Positions 22,873-33,830 of a stretch of 64,000 nucleotides of DNA are shown here, piece by piece. The position numbers and the translations under genes were made by a program. Every line of letters starts with the position of its first letter. The first letter of the stretch is position 1. Origin of the DNA: Chenopodium formosanum. Taxonomy: Eukaryota; Streptophyta; Magnoliopsida; Caryophyllales; Amaranthaceae. The notes below the pieces were generated by a model. The model was not told the origin of the DNA. It was given only the letters and a program-made list of their open reading frames with translations, and did no database searches. The DNA is taken from assembly GCA_024500155.1 (NCBI GenBank), contig CM044862.1, positions 47,874,001 to 47,938,000 of the forward strand. The letters are read 5' to 3'.

Positions 22873-23589
22873 TGATGCAAGTCTAAGCATGGAGAACTTC
22901 GAAGATTTGCTTATCATGCATCAAGATAGCTTGTCCCTAAACATTGATTCAAGCCAAGCATTGCATGGACACTTTCTTGGATATCAAAGCAAAGCCACGG
23001 TTTGCTTAGTGGTTTTTCTTGGAGTCTAGTTCACTTTCTTGAACTTTCTTGAATTTTCTTTACTTAGATTTTGCTTACAAGTTTTTACCTTTCACTTGAA
23101 AGGGTTTTTCTTGGTTCAAGCATTAGGATCTTTAATCTTTATTTAGTTCTTTAATTTTTATTTATTTATTTAGTTGCTTTAAAAATCAGTTAGTTAGCAA
23201 AATAAATCAGTTTGGTGTATGTTTGTGCGCCAAGGTGCTTGCTCTTCAAGCAAGTTAGAGTTCTAGTTTAATTAGGATTGAATTAGGGACTTGTCCTAAT
23301 CTTCCTAGGAAAACTAAGTCTTATAAATAGGGTTGTAAACACACGAATAGATACGTATAGATTAATATTCAGATTTATTTCTTAAGTTGCATACTTGAGT
23401 TTTGGTTGATTGCGATCAATTGCTGTTTTGCTTGTTTTAGTTAAAACATTCGTTTGGATTGATTAATTAGGTGGATTCTTAATTGATTAATCTTAGTTTT
23501 TGTTTAATTCTTGGTGGATTTCCTTTATAGAATTAGACTTAAACATATCCCTTGTGTTTTGTTGATTTTTGGATCAATAATTCACATCA
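22873..23589 (+). repeat. 3' LTR of element C
   Basis: 717 bp, same ends as 18634-19350. It contains the last ~50 codons of the integrase frame (DASLSMENFEDLLIMHQ...), ending at 23029. Confidence 0.95.
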
Positions 23590-25137
23590 CCAATTATGTA
23601 AATAAGCGCAATTAATATTTGAAGCTCCCACTAAATTCCGCATCCAACTCAATTAATCCAATTAATTAAGCCGGTAAAACCAAATTATTTGCCAAAATAA
23701 AATTTGCAAATGCCGCTCTTGAAAAACCGAGGCTTAGCTTCCAAAATTTATTAAAATAATTAAAACCAAATTAGATTAATAAAATAATTAAAACGGCAAA
23801 ATAAGCAAAACTTTATGTAGTCCAAAATATCCAAGTGCCTAGCACTAAGATTTGGAGTGCTCATAACTCGCACACAACTCGGACGATCTCATTGCACCAC
23901 ATTGCTTCACAAGCAATGTCTACGCATATTCCCCTTAATGATGTACCAAGCTATGCACAAAAAACAATCCTCAAGTAAGCTCAAATGCAAGCACCCTAAG
24001 CGGCTTACCCACGACAAGCCACAAGGCTGCCATGATGCGCAAGGGATGCACGTGCAACAACCACCACACACATGTGCACCATTTCAAGGTACCTAGTAGC
24101 CTCGACAGCCCCATGTGGGTTGCTTCCGCAACCTAGCTAGCCAAGAGCATGCTTGGGGCTCTTCGGCCTCGATTTGGTGCTCATGCTTCAAGAAAAATCC
24201 CGACTTTGTGTGACATATTTAATCAATTACTAAATTAATTTTAGAATCAATTAATTTAGAGGAAAATGAATATTATAACAAGTTCAACTTAAATAAATTC
24301 ATCCAAGTGCATAAAGCCAAAATTATTCCAAGAACCATTCTTTAATAAAATTGGTTTAACTTGGTGCTACAAAAATAAGAAGGAAATTACTCACTATTAA
24401 TTTAATTAATCTGAATTAATCTTGAGTTTTGACAAAATAAAAGATAGTTGGAAAAATGAACATAAGTTCAATAAAAACTCCAACTTTAATACTTGTGAAT
24501 CCTTGAAAAATTATATCTTCCAATATGAAGATAAACAAATTTCTATCACAAGTTTTAAACTTTATGATTCCAATCAACTAAAATGATTAAATCAACAAAG
24601 TTTAACCAAAAAACATGGAATTTAGTAACTCAAAGTTTCAATCACTTAACATAATTAAAGATTGAATCTTTACTACTTAGAAGCCTCAAAGAACAACAAT
24701 TTCACACTTAATGCAATTAATTTTCAAATATGTGAAAAATAAAAACAAGCTTTCAAACATAAATTACCACCAACTAATTATGCATAAAGAGGTTTAAAAT
24801 TGCATATAAATTAAAGAAAAGAACCAAATACATAGCCACCATAAATATGCAATGAACTTTTAAGGTTAGAAAGACTTAAAATCATTCGTCAAAATGAAAA
24901 ATCCCTCCAAAAGTGCATTTGTGGTCGTTTTTTGGCTAGAACGCCTTTTCCACCCAAAATTCTCTATTTTTGGGTCAAAATCTGGGTTCGAGAGCTGAAG
25001 ACAGCTCTAATACGAGGTTAAAATAAATAAAACGAGCTACTAATCTAATTAGCAACTAAATACCAGAAAAATTAAGCCATAAAAACACCTTGAAAAATTT
25101 ATGATTTTAAGATAAACGAGCGAGGCTCCGTTACCGC
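23590..25137. other. AT-rich non-coding tract, right part, with a minus-strand primer-site-like motif
   Basis: Continues the tract interrupted by C. No coding similarity. The part from 24783 recurs at 41505. At 25123-25137 the plus strand reads AGGCTCCGTTACCGC (AGGCTCCGATACCGC in the second copy, 41879-41893), which resembles a minus-strand initiator-Met primer site. It is followed directly by TGTTGGGG (25138), a usual LTR terminus, so a decayed minus-strand LTR element may end here. Confidence 0.4.
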
Positions 25138-25559
25138 TGTTGGGGTTTTGTGAGTCCGACTCACCACGGAAACAAACCCAAAAACAAGACCGCACTCGCA
25201 ATAAATAAAACCATAAACATAATTAAATTAATCAAAAGATTAAGATAAAATGATTACCTTTGGAGCGTGCTTCACCCGACCTGAAGGGGCTCTTACTTTG
25301 AAAGCAAGCCTCAAAATTACGACGGCCTCCAACGATAGTCCACCCACAACTCGACCACCGAAAAATGGTCCCGCTTAGTTTGAAGGCTCTCTTAAAAAAG
25401 GTGAGGTTGCCCTTCCTAATATTGAGGATTCCAAGCTCAATCCCCCTTTTAGAAGGAAAAGAAAGAAGAGTGAAAAAAGAAGAAGAATCAACAAGAAGAA
25501 GAGAAAGAGAAAAGATGAGACACAATTGGCTCTTGATTCATTCCCTCCTTTTCCTTGTG
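25138..25559 (-). repeat. Possible LTR of a decayed minus-strand element
   Basis: Begins TGTTGGGG right after the primer-site-like motif. It contains no coding sequence; the open frame 25365-25568 is low-complexity Lys/Arg/Glu from purine-rich DNA. The right boundary is not visible. The second copy lies at about 41894-42310. Confidence 0.3.
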
Positions 25560-26115
25560 GTGATGTGAGACCTCAAGGAGTGCTAGTTCTCAAGCTTGGA
25601 ATAATCTATGATTCAATCTTCCAGTTGATGAGGGTGATGTTTTTAATCCACCTTGAAGGAGGTGAAGGGTCAAGCTAGAGACCATAAACAAGCGCTTCTC
25701 GGGAGGCAACTCGGAGGATTTCTAACCCTTTTTCTCCCCCTCCTTTCTTTTTCTTTTTGTTTTATTTCTTTGTTCTCTTTTAATTTTTTATTTTGCGTCT
25801 TGTATTGCCTTGTAGGTTGCTTTTTTGAAGTTTAGAGCGGAGTGACATTTGGTGAACTCTATTTTATGCTCCTTAATTCTTTTAAGCCAACCTCCCGGTG
25901 ATACCTTTCTTATTTTTACTCTTTTACTTTTTCTTTGAGTGCTTAGTTTAGGACTAGTTTAAGAAGAAGTTGAATGGTTTGAGGTTGTTTGCATTTGTTC
26001 TATGGAACCTGGGATCGTTGATGTTGTTATCGAACGATCAATTGTTTGACGATTGGGACTTATTTGGATTATATACCTCGTTTGTGAACCTTTTTTTATT
26101 TCTTCCTCTTTCTTT
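25560..26115 (+). mobile_element. Athila-like post-pol fragment, copy 1
   Basis: Contains ACAAGCGCTTCTCGGGAGGC, a segment I recognise as typical downstream of pol in Athila-type elements, then pyrimidine-rich sequence. It ends in a T run at about 26105-26130, where it is joined to the interior of the E LTR. The second copy (42310-43024) continues past the T run to the E insertion point, so this copy has lost that part. Confidence 0.5.
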
Positions 26116-26920
26116 TTTTTTTTGCGGCGTTTTGCGGCGCCTCGGAATTTGGGCCTTTGAAGGCCGCCATCCCGGGGGCAATGCCGCAGTGACACGTGTC
26201 ACTAAGCCCAAAAGGCCTTTGGGCATCTTTTGGGTGACACGTGTCGCCGTCTGAGTGGTCCATGCTGGATCATTAGTCTTTGTAGGACAGAAGAGTCCGC
26301 CCTCCACGTGTCATCATCTCATAGGTCCAAATGGAACCTTTACTGAGGACACGTGGCACTTTCTGATTGGGCCACCTTGCCGGGTAAAAATAGTCAAATC
26401 ATTTGCCCTTCACAGGGGTCAAGGGCATTGCACGTGGCGCCTGTGACAGATGTCATCACGTGACTGGGGGATTTTCAAATTGCATTTTTGGGGGGAAAAA
26501 TTAGGGTTTCCTCTTTCTATAAATAGGAAGGTTTGACTTCATTTTTGTTTTCACACCTTTGCAAATCTTGGAGAATCTCTAGACTTTTGACTCTCAAAGA
26601 CTCTTAAAGACGCTGACTTTTGTCAAGCATCCGACACTCGGCCTTTCCTACCGACTGCTTCAACAAACCAGGCGTCTCAAATACCTTCTTCTAAGGTAAC
26701 CGCATGCTTTTTTCTTTTATTTTTTCTTGCGTTTTTCGTTTATTCAAATGGTTTCCCAAACGTACACGGCACGACCTAGGTTAGCGATCAGCCAGTCATC
26801 GGGGACGGCTGAATCTAGAACTAGGAGTGCCGAATGCTCGTTCGAGAACTTTCCTTTAAGTACATCTCCAAATTCGACAGTGTCTGTGCATCTGCAAGAC
26901 ACGATGGCTCGAACAAAGCA
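26116..26920 (-). repeat. E-type LTR, copy 1, missing its sense-3' part
   Basis: Matches 43383-44179. The first ~360 bp of the LTR as seen on the plus strand (sense promoter and sense 3' end) are deleted, with the break in a T run. It keeps CACGTG cores, the plus-strand TATA box CTATAAATAGG (near 26516-26528) and the antisense coding start (ATG 26748). It ends ...GGCTCGAACAAAGCA at 26920. Confidence 0.75.
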
Positions 26921-28245
26921 GACAACAAAGGAGATATAGGCCGGATGGTACCTTTTACCATTCGGACAGTGAGACTCCGAATTCAGACGGCTCCATTAGG
27001 GTGCCAGCTAGTGAGATTTCAGAGCACTCCCTAAACCCCTCTTCTAACCTTCCCCAAACTCCAACTTATTATTCTCCCTCTTCTTCAAGCGGCACCCCCA
27101 GTGATACTATACTGCGGGAAGCCGACATACAGTACCAGGCCGAGCCTTCAGGACAGGCACCTAAGGAGAGTCTAGGGGAGGACCCTGCTGGCCCTAGCCG
27201 GCAGTCCCTTAGCTCTGGGAAAGCTATGATGACGATTCGGCCTCGTCATCTTCTGACAGCGCCTCTGTTGAGTCAGAGGAGGTCCGAGCAAAAATAGACA
27301 CTGCAAGGGAGTCCCTGTCAGTAGAAAAGGGGGAACGCTGGGCGGAGCCGAGTGCTTCCAAGCGCTTGGAGCGCGCCCCCTATTTTCACCATGTCCCGCA
27401 GAGCAAGCGCGCCTCCATGACATCCGGCCTTGCCAATTACAGACGCAAGGTCGTAATGGGGCATGGCTTCTCCTTGTCCGTCCCTAACAAGGAGGATACT
27501 ATAACCTGGCCCTCCCTGGCCAGCTATAAGGACAAAGCTTTCGGCTGTTACGAGGCGGTCCTTCAGGCTGGCCTCCGCTTCCCTCTCCATCCGGCCGTTG
27601 AGAGGATACTAGATGGATACCAACTGGGTATCTGGCAACTCGTCCCGAATTCATGGATAAATATAATCGGGTACGTTGCCGCATGTGAAATGCTGGAGCT
27701 GAATCCCAGCTTTAAGGCATTCGCCCACATGCACTATCTCAGCCGAGCGCCTTCCAAGGGCGGCGAAGGCTGGTACACCTTGACCACCTGCAAGGGGTAC
27801 ATGATGGCAGTCGGCAAAGAGAACAAATAGAAGGACTGGAGAACTAAGTTCTACACTGTCCATTCACCTGAAAGCCGACTGAACCAAAAATACAATTGGT
27901 GGAACAAGGATCCGCCCCTCCTGGCTGGCAAAAGTGCCTTGCCCCCTCTCTCTAGGCGGGCCTAGGAGGAAATTTTTGACTAGGGGTTGTTTACAGTGTC
28001 CATTCAGAAAAACGAGCATGGGGAGAAAATAATCGTCCCCCAGAGCTACATTCCCCTTTACAAGTGGCTAGAAAATGGGGTGTTCTTGGCCGCTTGTGGT
28101 CTAAGTTCAAAGATGTCGAGAGGTAGTCGGCCGTCTGTCTTTAAGTAAACTTAAAATTGTTTTCACTGTATGCTTATAAAGCCTAACTTCCTCTTTTTGG
28201 TGCAGATAAAGCAATGGAAAAGCTCCCGGCAACGAAGACGCCGGC
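26748..28245 (+). pseudogene. Antisense gene of Tat element E, copy 1, cut by element D
   Basis: Plus-strand gene, antisense to E pol. It starts in the LTR (MVSQTYTARPRLAIS ... QDTMARTKQTT), shifts frame, then continues HSDSETPNSDGSIRVPAS, a Ser/Pro/acidic linker with another frameshift near 27235, and the conserved domain at 27366-27830 (RAPYFHHVPQSKRASMTSGL ... GWYTLTTCKGYMMAVGKENK). TAG at 27828 replaces Trp of the second copy. The first intron (GTAAACTT ... TTTTTGGTGCAG, 28146-28205) is recognisable. The gene stops at the D insertion point, 28245. The domain resembles the extra antisense ORF of Tat elements (gene23/Retand type); its function is unknown. Confidence 0.8.
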
Positions 28246-29277
28246 TGCATTGTCCGAGCCATGGTGTCCTGCACAGACACATAACTGGTTGGAATCCAAG
28301 GTAAAGGGTGGTCCCAACACCCCGAGACGTCACTCCCAGTCCTAGACTCAGCCGTCCCTGATGACCGGCTGGACTCTAGCCTAGGTTGTGTCGTGTGTGT
28401 TGGTGATGCATCCATTTATTGCAAGAAATATGTACAAGCGGTGAAAAAAGAAAAAGAGCTGAGAGGGGCAGAGACGGTACCTTTTGAAGTTAAATCTAAA
28501 ACTAGGCAGATCCGGCTGGGTCGGTGGGAAAACGAGCTCTCTTGCTTGCGCCTGACTCAGACGGAAGACTTCTGCTCTCTCAAAGTTTTCTCTCTAGAAA
28601 GTTTTTGTAAGCGTACAAAATTATGAGGGTAAAACGGCTATATATAGATGGTAAATACGGGGGCATTTCCGTAATTTACTCGGAAGGTGAACGGTTACTC
28701 TTTAACGGTAAAATTACCGCCAACCGAAGCGCGACATGTGTCACATATGCCACGTGGCGTGCCACGTCACATCTGTGAGGGGAAAATGTTTAGGGTAATT
28801 TTACCCCGCTACGTGGTCCAATCAGAGGATGACACGTGTCAGCCTCTAGATGGCCCAACGTGGACCAATCCCTGCTTGACACGTGTCACACAAGAAATAA
28901 TGGGAAAAATGGCGGCCTTTAGGCCCAAATCCCGATAACGCCGTAAAACGGCGCTGCCCACACATAATTAGGGTTCAGTGACCTAATCAGGGGCACAATT
29001 TCCAAAGACCCTATAAATAGGGAGATGTCCCTCATTTTGAGGCCACGTTTTACCATTTATTACACTTGCATTCTCTTACATCAGAGAAACACCTGAGCTT
29101 GGAATCCGAGCAGATACCCACCTAAATTTCCGTTCTCTTTATTCCGTTTCAAGTTACTAACTTGACCGTCGGAGGCGGAGCTCCAACTACCCGGAGTCTC
29201 CGTTATTTTGCAGGTACAGATCGGCCGAATCAGACTTCGTGACGTAACTTTCCCGAGGGACAAAAACACCCAAAACA
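28246..29277 (+). repeat. 5' LTR of element D, with opposed promoters
   Basis: 1032 bp, TGCATTGTCCG...CAAAACA. Sense TATA CCTATAAATAGGG at 29010-29022. Opposed minus-strand TATA CTATATATAG at 28638-28647. Between them are CACGTG cores at 28751, 28833 and 28880, the last two in TGACACGTGTCA palindromes. On the minus strand an open frame starts at ATG 28415 (MDASPTHTTQPRLESSRSSG...) and runs through VSVQDTMARTMQ to the LTR edge. Confidence 0.92.
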
Positions 29278-29297
29278 TTTGGCGCCGTCTGTGGGGA
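29278..29297 (+). promoter_or_regulatory. Primer-binding site of element D
   Basis: TTTGGCGCCGTCTGTGGGGA directly after the LTR. TGGCGCCG is the usual start of plant Ty3/gypsy sites of tRNA-Asp type; not verified against a tRNA set. Confidence 0.8.
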
Positions 29298-29310
29298 GAG
29301 TACCTCAAAG

Positions 29311-30776
29311 ATGGTTCAAGAGTCTGTACCACCCCCTAACCGTCTGGGCGAAGACCGAGAAGTCTTTACAGACAATGAGGAGGATGAAGACCCTAAGGTC
29401 GAAGCCTTTACAGCCGAAGATGGCTCTCTCAGAAACAAACGCATCCGGCCCAGAGACACTCTGGACCGGGGTGCCTCCTAGGCGGGTCCAAGTCGACCCT
29501 CTGGGCAGCCGGAAGGGGAAACCCAAACGGCCGCTGGATCAGCCCCTGTCACTCGAGACGAACTCATGAGATTCATGACAAGTTTTAAGGGTGAAATTAA
29601 AGAGTTGATCACCAAAAGCCGAGCTGGCCCAAGTAAAGGTCAGTCAGCGAAGAAGACTCCTCCAGAGAAGGGGAAGTCAGTCAGAGACCGGCAGCCCACT
29701 CCCCATCCAAAGGAGAAGGTAGCCGGGACCATTAAATGGTCAAAAATTCTCCTTCCTAGGAAGAACACCAATAACACCCGCCGTACTCAGCAGCCAGTGA
29801 GAAGTAAAAAATCAACTCTTGATGCCCGGGAGATCATCAACCGGAAGAGAAACCAATCGCTGTCTGAGTCGGCGTCAACGTCAAACTTTCCAGACAGCTT
29901 CAACAACATTTCTGCAGGGAGTGCACCCTCCTCGCATGAGAGTCAGACAGGCGGTAATACCATCCATTCTAGCCCTCATATGATTGGAGTTGTACCGTAT
30001 GTGCCTACTCAAGCTTACGGACAGTATCCCCCTTACTTCATGCAGCCGACCTTCTTTGGAGGTCAGGCGGCATATCCAAATGTCCAGCCACTGGACTGGC
30101 ACCTTTGTGTGCTGGGCCTGGTTGAACAACCTTCTGCGTTCACTCGGGAGATAACCGAGGCGGCTCAGCCGGCCAAGGTTAAGAACGTGTTGGTTGGTAC
30201 CTATGATGGTACCACCAATCCGGAAGACCACCTCATGGCTTACACCAACCTTATGTACCTGCAGGGGTTGGATGATGCAACTTGGAGTCAGTGCTTCCCG
30301 GCTACATTGAAAGGCATTGCCCAACAATGGTTTGGCAATTTGCCAGCCGGGTCCATCGATAGCTTCAGGAAGCTCGCCTTCTTGTTTGCTTCCAACTTCT
30401 CAATGAACATCCCTGCTCACAAAACAAGCCTGGATTTGAGCACTGTTAAGCAGAGAGAGAGAGAGAAGGGCTGCGCTCATATGTCAGGCAGTTCAATCTG
30501 ATAAGAATTCAGATTCAAGGACTGTCTGACGAGGTAGCTTTTACAGACTTTTCCAAGGGTCTGAGAGACGGGTCGACTTTTAAGTTCGACCTAGTCAGAA
30601 AAGGGGCTTTCACCTTACATGCGGCCCTAAGGGAGGCGGAAAGCTACATCCAAGCTACCGACCTCTGCTCGCCTGGAAGCCAGTCGGACTCCAAGAAGTC
30701 CGACAAGCAGAAAGAGAGCCGGTCAGCTCAACCGACCAAAAACAAAGAAGAGAGCAAGAAAAGAAAAGAAGTCTAG
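29311..30776 (+). pseudogene. Gag of element D, broken
   Basis: ATG 29311 (MVQESVPPPNRLGEDREVF). A TAG at 29479-29481 follows RGAS. The same frame continues RDELMRFMTSFKGEIKELI, a basic linker, then the capsid domain (YDGTTNPEDHLMAYTNLMYL, FPATLKGIAQQWFGNLPAGS). At about 30455-30470 an (AG)n run is longer than in A, which shifts the frame. The domain then continues FNLIRIQIQGLSDEVAFTDF to TAG 30774-30776 (KKRKEV). Role and motifs as in element A. Confidence 0.9.
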
Positions 30777-30875
30777 GCGGTTACTGACTCTAACCAGCCG
30801 TCCCAGAAGAAAAAGAAAGAATTTAAACCGTACGTTCCCAAGTACGAGTTTAATAAAGACTGCATCTCCATCCTC

Positions 30876-31892
30876 ATGGAAGTAAAGGACCGGCTGTCCA
30901 TTGAAAAGCCGAATCCAATAAAGAGTTTTGTACAATCGCGGAACAAAAATAAATTCTGTCAGTTCCATGAGGAGGTTGGCCATGACACCAACGACTGCTT
31001 TAGTCTTCAGCGTGCGTTGGACCGTTTGGCTGACAAAGGGCTGTTGAAGTCCTACATTTCTAAGTCCCCAGCCGGGGCAAAAAAGAAAAACAAGGGTCAG
31101 TCCTCCAAGACTACCCCCCAGCCTGCTAGTAGTTCGGATATCGACAAGGAGCCAGTCTACATTATAGCAGGAGGGTTCTCATATGGTTGCCATACCATCC
31201 GGGGCACCAAGAGCCATCTTCAAAAGATGGATAAAGATGATGATGAGCAGACGTCTGCCAGATCCTCTTTCCCAGACGTCTTGATCACTGAGAAGGATAG
31301 GGGCAGCGTCCGCCGCCCATATGATGACCCGGTGGTCATTGAATGTAAGGTTGCAAAACAGCTGGTTGGACGGATCCTTATAGACACCAAAAGCTCATCA
31401 GACATCATCAGCCTCCGGTGCCTGCAAAAGCTGAAATACAATGTCAGCAGTATGCATCCGGTCACCCACCCCTTGGTTGGTTTTGGGGGTTGGATGGTCT
31501 ACCCAGCCAATAGAATTAACTTACCCATCCAGCTGGGGGAGAAAGGCCAGGGACGACATATTGTCGTCAGATTCTTGGTCGTTGAGGAGTTGACCGCCTA
31601 CAACATCATCCTTGGCCGGCCAACTCCCAACGAAGCCAAGGCAGTGTTCATCCCGTCCCTCATGCTCATCAAGTATGAGAGGGATGACGGCTCTGTTAGT
31701 TCCTTGAATGGGGATCAGAAGACGGCCCGAGAGTGCTATCTCTCAGCCATCGGAGATACCGTGGCCCCAGGCGGTCAGGAACCAATAGACCTTGACAATG
31801 TCAAGGTTGCCGACCCAGCTCCTGCCCCACCAGCAGCCGGAAAGAAAAGAAAGGCACCTCTGTTGGTGGAGGTGAAGAAAAAGAAAAAATAG
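30876..31892 (+). CDS. Zinc-binding segment and protease of element D
   Basis: Open frame of 338 codons in the middle of the polyprotein, so the first Met is not a true start. Residues about 26-45 hold FCQFHEEVGHDTNDCF, a Cys/His zinc-binding motif. The protease reads GRILIDTKSSSDIIS: D and T of DTG are present but Gly is Lys, which should abolish activity. VRFLVVEELTAYNIILGRP follows, then a Pro/Ala/Lys-rich tail ending in a TAG. Confidence 0.88.
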   Translation: MEVKDRLSIEKPNPIKSFVQSRNKNKFCQFHEEVGHDTNDCFSLQRALDRLADKGLLKSYISKSPAGAKKKNKGQSSKTTPQPASSSDIDKEPVYIIAGGFSYGCHTIRGTKSHLQKMDKDDDEQTSARSSFPDVLITEKDRGSVRRPYDDPVVIECKVAKQLVGRILIDTKSSSDIISLRCLQKLKYNVSSMHPVTHPLVGFGGWMVYPANRINLPIQLGEKGQGRHIVVRFLVVEELTAYNIILGRPTPNEAKAVFIPSLMLIKYERDDGSVSSLNGDQKTARECYLSAIGDTVAPGGQEPIDLDNVKVADPAPAPPAAGKKRKAPLLVEVKKKKK

Positions 31893-33011
31893 AAATCACT
31901 GACCGGTGAACGGTCAGATGAGCTCCGTCCCCAACCGTCTAGCAAAAGCATTGATCTCGTTCTGGATGACAGCCGTCCAGAACGTACTGTTAAGGTTGGG
32001 ACGGTTGCTCATGCTACCTTGGGTGCAAGCTTGCACCTTCTACTGAAGGAATTCAAAGACATTTTTGCCTTTGAAATGGAAGAGATGTCAGTCGTCAGCC
32101 CAGATCTCGCTGTCCACAAACTCACCGTGGACCCCAAAAAGAAGCACATCTGGAAAAAGAAAAGAAACCACAGCGAGGAAAGAAGTCAGGCGGTAGCTGC
32201 CGAAGTCCAAAAGCTGCTAGACGCTAGGTTCATTCGGCCTTGTAATTTTCCCGACTAGGTGACCAATGTGGTCCTTGTTAAGAAATCGAATGGGACCTGG
32301 CGCATGTCTGTTGATTACACAGACCTCAACAAGGCATGTCCAAAGGACAGTTACCCGCTTCCAAAGATCGACGGTCTGGTCGACTCTACAGCCGGTCACG
32401 CCTTGATGAGCTTTATGGATGCCTACTCCAACTTCCATCAGATACCCGTGTGGAAGAAAGATCAAGAGAAGACGGCTTTCGTCACTAATCAGGGGCTATT
32501 CTGTTATACTGTGATGTCGTTTGGCTTGAAAAATGCGCCTGCCACTTTCCAACGGATGATTAGTACGGTCTTCATTAATCAGATTGGGAGGAATGTGGAG
32601 GCGTACATTGATGACATGATAATCAAATCCAAGCTACAGGCGGATCACCTTGCTGATCTCTGAGAAACCTTCACCACACTCAGGCGACATAAGGTTATGT
32701 TAAATCCAAAGAAATGCGTCTTTGGTGTTGAGTATGGGAAGTTTCTCGGATTCCTTATTGATCAAAGGGGGATAGAGGCTAACCCCGAAAAGATACAGGC
32801 GGTAATTTACATGAAGTCACCCCGTTCTGTTAAGGAAGTTCAGAGACTCACTGGTTGTCTGGCCGCCTTGGGGAGATTCCTCAGCCGGTCAGGCGACAAA
32901 TGCCTCTACTTCTTCCAAGCATTCAGGAAGAAGACCAGATTTGAATGGGGGGATGACGCTGAGGCGGCGCTCAAGAGGTTGAAAGAGCATTTACATTCTT
33001 TACCTAGGTAA
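31893..33011 (+). pseudogene. Reverse transcriptase of element D, broken
   Basis: Leader (LHLLLKEFKDIFAFEMEEM), LDARFIRPCNFPD then TAG (32256-32258) where Trp is expected, KSNGTWRMSVDYTDLNKACP, SFMDAYSNFHQIPVW, GLKNAPATFQRMISTVF, catalytic AYIDDMIIKS, a stop at 32661-32663 (TGA for Arg), then KVMLNPKKCVFGVEYGKFLG and the thumb to HSLPR and a TAG near 33009. The motifs are intact, so the loss is by nonsense changes. Confidence 0.9.
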
Positions 33012-33830
33012 GTTAGTCCTTTGCCTAGGTAGACGTTGTACATGTACTTAGCCGTCTCAGACCATGCCCTCAGTGCCGTTCTCCATGCTGAGCGAGATGG
33101 CGTGCAGCTCCTGGTTTACTTCATTAGCCATGTTCTTTAAAATGCTGAACTACGGTACCCCATGGTTGAAAAATTTGGCCTTGCTTTGTATATGGCATTC
33201 AAAAAATTGAAGCCTTACTTTTTGGCACATATGGTGGTGATCTACACTGACCAGCCACTCAAGCGGCCAATGTCCATGTTGGACTCATCCGGGAGAATGT
33301 TGAAATGGGGTATTGAAATGTAAAGCCTTGAAATCACTTATGAACCCAGAAAGGCAGTGAAGGGTCAGGCGTTTGCCGACTTCATTGTTGAAATGACTCG
33401 TCCGGTGGCTCCGGATAATCTTGATCAGGTTTGGTAAGTATAAGTAGACGGGAGCTCTACAAAGAGCGGCTGTGGTGCAAGCGTAATTTACCAGTCTTCT
33501 GAAGGAGACAGAGGCATGCACTACGCTTCAAGTTTCAAGCCTCTAACAATGAGGCGAAATATGAAGCCCTGCTAGCCGGCATACGCATGTGTAAGGCGGC
33601 AGGGGCCATGAAAATTGATGCCTACTCTGATTCTCAATTGGTTGTTAGCCAGTATGAGGGAAGTAATGAGGCTACCCATCCGGCTATGATCAAATATCTC
33701 CAGGCAGTCAAAGAAGAGGCCGGGGCACTTGAGGAATTCCGACTGAATCAAGTGCCTAGGTCTGAAAACAACCAGGCGGATACATTGTCAAAACTGGCAT
33801 CTTCTGCCTGCCATGATACGCCTCGGTCTG
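33012..33830 (+). pseudogene. RNaseH and second RNaseH of element D, broken
   Basis: Degenerate first RNaseH (MYLAVSDHALSAVL-type sequence, several stops). The second, archaeal-type RNaseH follows from about 33430 (VDGSSTKSGCGASV-like start) with a frameshift, then an open stretch from 33587 with KIDAYSDSQLVVSQYEGSNE and VPRSENNQADTLSKLASS. The paired RNaseH arrangement supports the Tat assignment. Confidence 0.82.

Larger units (their letters stand above)
18634..23589 (+). mobile_element. CRM-type Ty3/gypsy element C, lacking RNaseH and integrase N-terminus
   Basis: Complete insertion of 4956 bp with 717-bp LTRs, termini TGATG...CATCA, flanked by CCGAT (18629-18633) and CCAAT (23590-23594), a 5-bp target duplication with one change. 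I count about six differences between the LTRs (about 0.8%), fewer than in B. Order: initiator-Met primer site, gag-protease, RT, a deletion, then the integrase core and C-terminus. C and B lie in opposite orientations and share most internal sequence. Confidence 0.95.
24783..28245. repeat. Large direct duplication flanking element D, copy 1
   Basis: 3463 bp matching 41505-45502 in the same orientation across three unrelated units: AT-rich tract, Athila-like fragment, and E LTR plus antisense gene. It ends exactly where the D 5' LTR starts. The difference of 535 bp from copy 2 is mainly one deletion at about 26116, plus a ~30-bp segment near 24945 that is present only in copy 2 (about 41668). 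Confidence 0.9.

Noticed and set aside
25365..25568. 67-codon frame rich in Lys/Arg/Glu
   Set aside because: Purine-rich low-complexity DNA; the copy at 42022-42315 extends differently and gives no consistent protein.
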